Source: Clostridiales bacterium (GTDB lineage: Bacteria; Bacillota; Clostridia; Saccharofermentanales; Saccharofermentanaceae). From it: 64,000 bases of DNA. A model generated the notes under the pieces. It did not search any database. It was not told the origin of the DNA and saw nothing but the letters and a program-made list of their open reading frames with translations. The stretch's first letter is position 1. Each line of letters opens with the position of its first letter. A program made the position numbers and the translations under genes. Below, piece by piece: positions 17,325-23,136 of this stretch. The DNA lies in NCBI GenBank assembly GCA_017961235.1, contig JAGCXQ010000005.1:149067-213066 (forward strand). The letters are read 5' to 3'.

Positions 17325-17852
17325 ATGAAGAAACGATATATAGTAGCCATTGTATGCATTCTTTTGGCTGTCGCCGGAATGATCACCTATTATTGTATTT
17401 CTACTTACGGTCCCGGAAGTGATCGCGCGCAGATCAAGAAACGTGTCGAGTTTATTCTCGAATCCTATGGTGCGATTAATCATAATAAAGGGACGTGGTC
17501 TTCCTATTCACCGGATGGATCTGATCTTAAGATGGGAGCTTCCTGTAAGGACTTATGTTTATCATTGAGAAACGAGACTTATGATAATGAGGATGATGCT
17601 CGAAAAGCACTTCTGGTAGGAGTGATCTTTGATATCGATGAAGTCGAGAAAAGAGAAGATAAATATGTGGTTACGGTTAAGCTTACCCGTAAGGATAAGA
17701 CAGATGGTTTCTGCTATTTTGTATACTACCGTCAGTCGGCAGAATGGAAGCTAAACAGCCAGTGTGTGGAACAGGCTGTGTATGTCGGTAACGGACTTGG
17801 CGGATCGGGAAGTACTCTTCTTGATATCATGGATATACTTCAGGATTATTGA
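17325..17852 (+). CDS. membrane-anchored extracytoplasmic protein, paralogue of previous
   Basis: A 175-residue protein beginning MKKRYIVAIVCILLAVAGMI, a single signal anchor with no lipobox Cys, followed by an outer domain ending in strands such as DKYVVTVKLTRKDKTDGF and CYFVYYRQSAEWKLN. The topology and strand pattern match the gene 13 bp upstream, so the two look like diverged tandem duplicates in one operon. The function is not known. A terminator follows at 17876-17904. Confidence 0.68.
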   Translation: MKKRYIVAIVCILLAVAGMITYYCISTYGPGSDRAQIKKRVEFILESYGAINHNKGTWSSYSPDGSDLKMGASCKDLCLSLRNETYDNEDDARKALLVGVIFDIDEVEKREDKYVVTVKLTRKDKTDGFCYFVYYRQSAEWKLNSQCVEQAVYVGNGLGGSGSTLLDIMDILQDY

Positions 17853-17875
17853 TCGTAAATTCTTAAGTTTTTCAG

Positions 17876-17905
17876 AGACTGCGTTCTTAGAAACGCAGTC
17901 TTTTT
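17876..17905 (+). terminator. terminator after the tandem anchored-protein genes
   Basis: AGACTGCGTT and AACGCAGTCT with a 5-6 nt loop, followed by TTTTTC. It isolates this operon from the xylanase gene. Confidence 0.88.
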
Positions 17906-17924
17906 CTTATATTTCACAAAGTTT

Positions 17925-17938
17925 CGAAATCGATTTCG
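17925..17938. promoter_or_regulatory. 14-bp perfect palindrome upstream of the xylanase promoter
   Basis: CGAAATCGATTTCG is a perfect palindrome centred at 17931/17932. It ends 9 bp before the predicted -35 box, an activator-type position near -51. An identical 14-mer occurs at 62987-63000 in front of the DUF4867-type gene at almost the same distance from its -10. I infer a shared regulator binding site. Confidence 0.6.
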
Positions 17939-17947
17939 TTAAAATCG

Positions 17948-17976
17948 TTGAAGTTCTATTTTCTTTCGGATAATAT
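17948..17976 (+). promoter_or_regulatory. predicted promoter of the GH10 xylanase gene
   Basis: TTGAAG (17948-17953) and TAATAT (17971-17976) with a 17-bp spacer. The start of transcription would be near 17983, giving a leader of about 48 nt that contains the GC-rich inverted repeat at 17994-18007. Confidence 0.6.
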
Positions 17977-17993
17977 GAATAAGTAACAAATAC

Positions 17994-18007
17994 CCGGGGC
18001 CCCCCGG
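17994..18007. repeat. GC-only inverted repeat in the xylanase 5' UTR
   Basis: CCGGGG-CC-CCCCGG is a 14-bp GC-only inverted repeat in an otherwise AT-rich leader, 9 bp before the ribosome-binding site TGGAGG (18017-18022). In RNA it could form a five-pair stem with a four-base loop near the 5' end. Confidence 0.6.
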
Positions 18008-18030
18008 TTAGGTAAATGGAGGATATGAAA

Positions 18031-20121
18031 ATGATGAAGAAGAAAATCGGCGCCATGGCAATGACGCTGGTAATGCTTTCTTCCATGGCGTTGGCCGGAT
18101 GTAAGAAAAAGGCTGACAAACCGACGGAGACAGAAAAACCTGCCATCCCGAGCATCATGGAAGAAATCGGCGCTGAACAGGTGACGTATGAGCCGCGTGG
18201 TGAAGTAAAGCTGGACATCGAAGATGGGGAAAACGGTAAAGTCCTGCATTGCTCCAACCGTACAGAGGCATGGAATGGTGTAAATTTTCCGTGTAATTTC
18301 TTTGCAGGAAATACTATCAAAATCCAGACTTCTGTTAAGTCTGAGAGCGATGACGTAATCATTTCACTGCAGTTTGACACATTAGGAAGTACAACATATT
18401 CCAATGTATTCCATATTTCCGGATGCAAGGATAAGTATGTACAGGGTGAAGGATCTATTCCGATCCCGCAGGATGCTGCGAACGTTTTCGTATATATCGA
18501 GAGCCAGAGCACACAGGATATTTTTGTAGATTATATGCACGTTACAGTAGAAGGTGACTATTTCGATCCTTCCAAGGCTCCGGAAGTAAAGCTTGCTGAC
18601 ATTTCTTCCTATGAGTCTCTGAAAGATCTCTACAAGGATGATTTCTATATCGGATGCTGTGTACCGGAATCCCTGGTTACAAATGATCATAAGGAACCGA
18701 AAGATCTTCTCCTTAAGGAGTTCAATTCCATCACTTGTGAGAATGAGATGAAGCCGGAGAACATCCTGGATGCATCTACTACAATGGCTGACAAGGCAAA
18801 GTACAATGAGAGCCCGGCACTTGATTTCTCCAAGTGCAAAGTGATCTGTGACTTTGCAAAGGAAAACGGTTTGAAGATGCGTGGACATACTCTGGTATGG
18901 CATTCCCAGACACCGGACTGGTTCTTCTATGAGAACTATGATATCAACGGCAAGCTCGCTTCCCGCGAACTGATGCTGAAGCGTATGGAAAACTATATCA
19001 AGGGCGTATTCGAATATATCAATGAGAACTACCCGGATCTTTTCTATGCATTTGATATCGCAAACGAGTGTATCGATGATAATAACCAGCTTCGTGAGAG
19101 TAACTGGACAAAGACGATCGGTGACGATTTCCTCCAGTTCGCTTTCGAGTATGCAAGAAAGTATGCTCCGAAGAACATTAAGCTCTTCTATAACGATTAC
19201 AACGAGTATGTAGCCGGTAAGCAGAACAAGATCATCGAAGTCCTGAAGCCGATCGCTCAGGCCGGCAACCTTGACGGTATGGGTCTGCAGTCCCATATTT
19301 CCAGCCCGGTATCCATGGAGAACTACATGGGTGCTCTTAAGAAGTATGCAGATGAACTCGGTGTCGTTATCCACGTTACTGAGCTCGATGTTAACGCAGT
19401 TAAGTCCTCTCTCAATCAGGAGTACGATCAGGGCGTATATTTCAATACTCTGTTCAAAGAGCTTCTGAAGGCAAAGAGCGAAGGATATAAGATCGAGAGC
19501 GTTACGATCTGGGGTCTTACTGACGCAGGATCCTGGCGTTCCTCTGAGACACCGGTTCTTTTCCGTGGTGACCTTTCTAAGAAACTTGCCTTTGATGGTG
19601 TAGTTCTTGCCAAGAAGGGCGGAGAAGTTCAGAAGCCGGCAGATTATGTCGAGCCTCCGAAGGATACAGATCCTTTCGATGATAACTTCGAAGATGGTAA
19701 GTTCAAGGGCGCTGCTCGTGCGGGCCAGACACTCAAGGTCGTTGAAGACGGTGCTTATGAAGGCGGAAAGTGCCTCCTTGCTACCGGTGCAACAGAGACA
19801 TGGGATGGTTATGTGATCGATCTTACCCGTTACATGGGCAAGAAACTGAAGGTTTCCTTCGCAGTTAAGTCCAAGGCACCGCAGGTTGCATTTAGTGCTG
19901 ATATCGCTGATCTGTGGCCTCATATCGTAGAAGTTGATACAAGCAGCGGTGATTGGGTATATGTTGAGGAAGTGATGGACCTGACAACCTCTAAGTGGGT
20001 ACTGCCGACAGGTGAGGTAGAAGTTCCGGCAACACTCGATAATCTCATGCTTTACTGGGAGAGCTTCGACTGCACAGAAGATTTCTATCTTGATGCTGTT
20101 CATCTCGAAGTGATCGGATAA
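18031..20121 (+). CDS. GH10 endo-1,4-beta-xylanase, lipoprotein, with two carbohydrate-binding-like domains
   Basis: Secreted xylanase that cleaves beta-1,4-xylan. A lipobox (LAGCKKK, Cys at about 24) tethers it to the cell. Domains: a CBM4/9- or CBM22-like beta-sandwich (about 45-180), the GH10 barrel (about 195-535) with HTLVWHSQTPDWF, acid/base Glu in FDIANECID, FYNDYNEY and nucleophile Glu in VIHVTELDV, and a second CBM-like sandwich (about 555-696). ATG 18031 is chosen because TGGAGG is 8 nt upstream; upstream ATGs overlap that site. The 696-residue protein is the sole glycoside hydrolase in the window. The first and last domains look related (both contain a TETW-type segment near a DLTRYMG or FPCNFFAG strand). 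Confidence 0.94.
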   Translation: MMKKKIGAMAMTLVMLSSMALAGCKKKADKPTETEKPAIPSIMEEIGAEQVTYEPRGEVKLDIEDGENGKVLHCSNRTEAWNGVNFPCNFFAGNTIKIQTSVKSESDDVIISLQFDTLGSTTYSNVFHISGCKDKYVQGEGSIPIPQDAANVFVYIESQSTQDIFVDYMHVTVEGDYFDPSKAPEVKLADISSYESLKDLYKDDFYIGCCVPESLVTNDHKEPKDLLLKEFNSITCENEMKPENILDASTTMADKAKYNESPALDFSKCKVICDFAKENGLKMRGHTLVWHSQTPDWFFYENYDINGKLASRELMLKRMENYIKGVFEYINENYPDLFYAFDIANECIDDNNQLRESNWTKTIGDDFLQFAFEYARKYAPKNIKLFYNDYNEYVAGKQNKIIEVLKPIAQAGNLDGMGLQSHISSPVSMENYMGALKKYADELGVVIHVTELDVNAVKSSLNQEYDQGVYFNTLFKELLKAKSEGYKIESVTIWGLTDAGSWRSSETPVLFRGDLSKKLAFDGVVLAKKGGEVQKPADYVEPPKDTDPFDDNFEDGKFKGAARAGQTLKVVEDGAYEGGKCLLATGATETWDGYVIDLTRYMGKKLKVSFAVKSKAPQVAFSADIADLWPHIVEVDTSSGDWVYVEEVMDLTTSKWVLPTGEVEVPATLDNLMLYWESFDCTEDFYLDAVHLEVIG

Positions 20122-20147
20122 TACTCCGCAACAAAAAAGTATGACAC

Positions 20148-20180
20148 AGGAGCTGTACCTTATGGTGCAGCTCCTTTTTT
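20148..20180 (+). terminator. terminator after the xylanase gene
   Basis: AGGAGCTGTACC pairs with GGTGCAGCTCCT around TTAT, followed by six to seven T. It directly precedes the folA promoter. Confidence 0.9.
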
Positions 20181-20206
20181 GTTCTCTATATCGATTATGC
20201 TATACT
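20178..20206 (+). promoter_or_regulatory. predicted promoter of folA
   Basis: TATACT at 20201-20206 is a good -10. The -35 is weaker (TTTGTT at 20178-20183 with 17 bp, or TTGTTC at 20179-20184 with 16 bp) and overlaps the T-run of the upstream terminator. The predicted start is near 20213, at the left edge of the palindrome 20212-20229. Confidence 0.55.
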
Positions 20207-20211
20207 GATTC

Positions 20212-20229
20212 AGTAAGAATATTCTTACT
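20212..20229. promoter_or_regulatory. 18-bp perfect palindrome at the folA transcription start
   Basis: AGTAAGAATATTCTTACT is a perfect 18-bp palindrome just downstream of the -10 box, covering the predicted start. That position suits a repressor operator. It cannot be a terminator because it has no T-run after it and few GC pairs. Confidence 0.6.
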
Positions 20230-20257
20230 CCAATTAAACTATTACAGGGTGATTCAG

Positions 20258-20758
20258 ATGAGTATATGTGCAATTGTTGCGGTAGATGAGAATTGGGGGA
20301 TCGGTTATAAGGGAGAACTTCTTATCAGTCTGCCGGAAGACCAGAAGCAGAACTTTAAAGTGAAGACCCTGGGACATCCGGTGATTTTCGGCCGAAAGAC
20401 CCTCGATACTTTTCCGGGAGGCCGGCTTCTTCCCGGAAGAGAGAATATCATTCTGACCAGAAATCCGGATCTTCATGTCGAAGGGGCAACGATCCTGCAC
20501 TCGGTAGAAGAGGTGCTGGAGTATGCCAAAAGAAAACCGGAGGAGTGCTTCTTCATAATCGGAGGAGCACAGGTCTATGAACAGTTCCTGCCGTATTGCG
20601 ACACCTGTATCGTCTCGAAAATACATAAACAGTTCGATGCGGATGCGTTTTTTCCGGATCTTGATAATCTCAAACAGTGGAAGCTGTTTAGCAGGGAAGC
20701 GATCATCCATTCCGTGAAGGGCGTAAGCTTTGATATATGGACGTATAAGCGAATCTGA
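20258..20758 (+). CDS. folA: dihydrofolate reductase
   Basis: Reduces dihydrofolate to tetrahydrofolate with NADPH. The protein is 166 residues from ATG 20258 (MSICAIVAVDENWGIGYKGE); the longer open frame upstream runs through the terminator and promoter and is not coding. The family marks are present: the WGIGYKGELLISLPED substrate loop, GHPVIFGRKTLDTFPG, and FFIIGGAQVYEQFLPYCD. The catalytic acid position reads Glu in LPEDQKQNFK. It is a single gene, not linked to thyA here. A perfect palindrome at its predicted transcription start suggests dedicated repression. Confidence 0.95.
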   Translation: MSICAIVAVDENWGIGYKGELLISLPEDQKQNFKVKTLGHPVIFGRKTLDTFPGGRLLPGRENIILTRNPDLHVEGATILHSVEEVLEYAKRKPEECFFIIGGAQVYEQFLPYCDTCIVSKIHKQFDADAFFPDLDNLKQWKLFSREAIIHSVKGVSFDIWTYKRI

Positions 20759-20792
20759 CCTGTTTTTGTTCTTGTGAATATGTACAATTGAA

Positions 20793-20834
20793 GTATGTGC
20801 ATCATGCACAAACAAAACGATGTTCGTATGTGCA
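20793..20834. repeat. GTATGTGCA repeats upstream of the small HPr-like gene
   Basis: TGTGCAT and ATGCACA (20796-20810, one base between) form an inverted repeat, and GTATGTGCA occurs twice in direct orientation (20793-20801 and 20826-20834). All three half-sites lie 20-60 bp upstream of the -35 of the next promoter. They could be operator half-sites. Confidence 0.5.
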
Positions 20835-20852
20835 AACTCTACAATTATGGCG

Positions 20853-20881
20853 TTGACTCCCCAAAGGCGTAACGATATAAT
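20853..20881 (+). promoter_or_regulatory. consensus promoter of the small HPr-like gene
   Basis: TTGACT (20853-20858) and TATAAT (20876-20881) with a 17-bp spacer, among the strongest promoters in the window. The leader to the ATG at 20957 is about 70 nt. Confidence 0.88.
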
Positions 20882-20956
20882 GAACTCGCAAGGTAAGAAA
20901 AGCTTGCAAGAAAAGAAATGGAAAAGAAATTGTTTACTTTAAAGGAGGTAGTCACC

Positions 20957-21223
20957 ATGAAGGCTTTTAACATGAGTAACGTTGATGTTCATCAGTTTAT
21001 GCAGGCTCTGGATTCCTGCTCCGGCGATGTTATGCTTATTACCGATGAGGGTGACAAGTTTAACCTTAAGAGCAAGCTCAGCCAGATCACAGGTCTGATG
21101 AAGCTGATCGAGGGCGGTAAGCTCGTAGATGCGAAGATCTACTGTTCCAATCAGGAAGATGAGGCTCTGCTTTTCAGACTGAACCTTTTCGGAACAGTAG
21201 AGGATGTTGAGCACATCGGCTGA
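20957..21223 (+). CDS. small HPr-like protein, no obvious phosphorylation histidine
   Basis: An 88-residue cytosolic protein with a perfect AAAGGAGGT site; the longer frame starting at 20918 is rejected for that reason. Its pattern, a first strand, a helix (HQFMQALDSCSGDVML), a basic strand, an NLKSKLSQITGLMKL helix and later strands, resembles HPr of the sugar phosphotransferase system, where a DAKSIMGIL segment is in the place of NLKSKLSQITGL. The active-site His region of HPr is absent. This fold assignment is my inference from pattern alone. The very strong promoter and ribosome-binding site suggest high expression. Confidence 0.6.
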   Translation: MKAFNMSNVDVHQFMQALDSCSGDVMLITDEGDKFNLKSKLSQITGLMKLIEGGKLVDAKIYCSNQEDEALLFRLNLFGTVEDVEHIG

Positions 21224-21283
21224 TTCGAAACAGGTCAGATGAGTAGGATCCTTTAGATCCTGCTTATGCTTTCAAAATTACTG

Positions 21284-21317
21284 AGAGCTGTTGTAAAAAA
21301 ATGCAACAGCTCTTTTT
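21284..21317 (+). terminator. terminator after the HPr-like gene
   Basis: AGAGCTGTTG pairs with CAACAGCTCT across an A-rich loop, followed by TTTTTC. A weaker stem (AGGATC/GATCCT) lies just before it at about 21245-21261. Confidence 0.88.
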
Positions 21318-21387
21318 CTTTATATTTTCTTAGTACATTTTAGGAATTGAGACGTTATAATATAGCATTAGGAGGAAAAGTGGGGTT

Positions 21388-22227
21388 ATGATCAAAGAGT
21401 TGAAAGTAAATTTCTATCGAGTTGTTCGGTCGAAGTCTTTTGTTGTCATTTTGATCCTCCTTATCCTGGGAGCTATTTTTTCTGCGGTAGAGATCAAGTT
21501 TTTAGCCGATAATCCGTTTAATTGGATAGAAAACTTCAAAGATGGTGTCTCTGAAGTAACTACAACTGAGGAAGATCAACAATCTTTCAACGTTATTTTC
21601 ACCAGTATTGACTCAGTAAGAGATGTTAATAGGCTCTCAGGAGTCGTACGGATGACGATGTGCTCGGATCTTGTGTGCTTTCTTTACTGCATTTTCGTGG
21701 CTTTGTTTATTTCTGCCGAGTATAAGTCCCGATTTCATGTGAACCATTTTTCCTTGAATCATAGTCCGATACGTGTTGTTTTCCTTGAATGGCTTTCGCT
21801 GATGATGGTTATTGTGTTAGTTGAGAGCATCCGCTTTATTTTTTCGCTCGGATTATCCTTCCTTCTTTGTGATTCTTTCACGTTTGATGATGTGCCCCGT
21901 ACTTTGGCGTATATTGTTCTTATCTTCGGAGTAATGATCACATTTGCTACTTTTACGTTTATGATCGCTTATCTTCGCCGTTCCGGCGGCCTTGCCATCG
22001 TGCTGAGTTCTCTTTTCTGTTTAGGGTTCTTTGACTTTTTCTTAGGAATTATTTCTGTGTGGATTCCTTTTGTTGAAAAAATCTCCTTGAATATGCTTTT
22101 GAGCTCCATTGCATTAAATAAGCTTTCTGCCTCGGAATACGTTGTCGAACTCGTCGTTGTAGTGGTATTTATCTCGGCATTCCTGTCTGTTCCGCTAATT
22201 GTTTCATCTAAGCGTGATCCGTACTAA
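21388..22227 (+). CDS. ABC-2-type membrane protein without adjacent ATPase
   Basis: A 279-residue integral membrane protein. A cytosolic N-terminus (KVNFYRVVRSKSF) is followed by a first membrane helix, a large outer loop (about 40-90), then about five more helices; the segment FVALFISAEYKSRFHVNHFS resembles the coupling region of ABC-2-type permeases. No ABC ATPase gene is adjacent, so it may work with an ATPase coded elsewhere or be a stand-alone membrane protein. TATAAT and AGGAGG lie just upstream. Substrate unknown. Confidence 0.65.
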   Translation: MIKELKVNFYRVVRSKSFVVILILLILGAIFSAVEIKFLADNPFNWIENFKDGVSEVTTTEEDQQSFNVIFTSIDSVRDVNRLSGVVRMTMCSDLVCFLYCIFVALFISAEYKSRFHVNHFSLNHSPIRVVFLEWLSLMMVIVLVESIRFIFSLGLSFLLCDSFTFDDVPRTLAYIVLIFGVMITFATFTFMIAYLRRSGGLAIVLSSLFCLGFFDFFLGIISVWIPFVEKISLNMLLSSIALNKLSASEYVVELVVVVVFISAFLSVPLIVSSKRDPY

Positions 22228-22284
22228 GTTTAGCTCTTATGTGGTATAATTATTTGTCACAAAAAAGCAGACTTAGGAGATTAT

Positions 22285-23130
22285 ATGATCAACTATCTAT
22301 ATAACGCCAGAGATATTGCCGCTTATTTCAAGTGGGCCGGAGTTTCTTCCCATCAGGAGAAGGAGTATCTGAACTATATTTTCCAGATCGGCAAGGATAT
22401 TCTGGCAAAACCGCTTACGAAAGATTACGATGTTTTTGAAAAAGCGGTATATAGAGATCTTTATTATCTTTGGTCCGAAGGATTTGAGAATGAGTTTTCC
22501 GATATTGCGACGATAGCGCCGAAAGGTGCTGTTTCGCTTATATGTGATCAGGAATTCATCACATTGGAGTCCTATATGAAGCTTCTGGCGCTTCATCTGA
22601 TCTTCTCGCGTAACCTTCCATATGTTCATATTAATTTCACCGGTCTTATGCTGCCGCTGGGCCTGAAGGGCGATTTTGCCGATTTTGAGAGAAATGTTGT
22701 GATCGCCTGTGAGACACTTCATCTGACGACACAGGATGTTTTTGCTCAGCCTTTTGATCTTCATCTCGGCATCCCGGACGAGATGCTCTGTCTTTGCCTG
22801 GAGCCGGAGTTCCGGAAGAGTCTTTCCGCGCATGAGGATTTCCGTAAGCGTTTCCTGAAAAATGCCGCCACAAGGCTTCAGGAATTGAAGAAGACATCCG
22901 CAGAGATCCAGGAGAAAGAAGAGAAGAAGAAACAGCGCATGCTCAAGCGTAAGCAGGCAAGAGAAGCTGCAAAAGCAGAAAAAGAGGCTCTGGCAAAGAA
23001 TACGAAGAAAACGGCGCAGAAGAAAACGGATGCAAGTACTTCGAAAAAGAGTACAGCGAAAAAGAATACAGCAAAAAAGGAAACGGCAAAAAAGGAAACG
23101 GCAAAAAAAGAGACGAAGGAAACGAAGTAA
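22285..23130 (+). CDS. unknown protein with Lys/Ala-rich repeat tail
   Basis: A 281-residue protein. The first 205 residues are globular and mostly helical (starting MINYLYNARDIAAYFKWAGV) with no motif I recognise. From about residue 205 a charged coiled coil leads into a very basic tail of AKKxT repeats similar to histone H1-like and other nucleic-acid-binding tails. The tail is coded by near-identical 15-bp units (23056-23115). The gene ends 6 bp before the giant activase-like gene, so they probably share a transcript. A role at nucleic acids or the ribosome is only suggested by the tail. Confidence 0.7.
   Translation: MINYLYNARDIAAYFKWAGVSSHQEKEYLNYIFQIGKDILAKPLTKDYDVFEKAVYRDLYYLWSEGFENEFSDIATIAPKGAVSLICDQEFITLESYMKLLALHLIFSRNLPYVHINFTGLMLPLGLKGDFADFERNVVIACETLHLTTQDVFAQPFDLHLGIPDEMLCLCLEPEFRKSLSAHEDFRKRFLKNAATRLQELKKTSAEIQEKEEKKKQRMLKRKQAREAAKAEKEALAKNTKKTAQKKTDASTSKKSTAKKNTAKKETAKKETAKKETKETK
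23056..23115 (+). repeat. four tandem 15-bp repeats in the Lys-rich tail
   Basis: Four units of 15 bp each code for A-K-K-[N/E]-T. Units two and three (23071-23085 and 23086-23100) are identical and the outer two differ at a few positions, a pattern produced by slippage or recombination. Copy number may vary between strains. Confidence 0.8.
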
Positions 23131-23136
23131 TAAGAC

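Noticed and set aside
18382..20103. 573-residue open frame on the minus strand inside the xylanase gene
   Set aside because: It is antisense to a clearly recognised GH10 gene. Long antisense frames recur over thrS, the activase and polA too, and follow from the biased codon use of the real genes.
20796..20810. TGTGCAT/ATGCACA as folA terminator
   Set aside because: No T-run follows on the plus strand and the spacer is a single base, so it cannot form a terminator hairpin.
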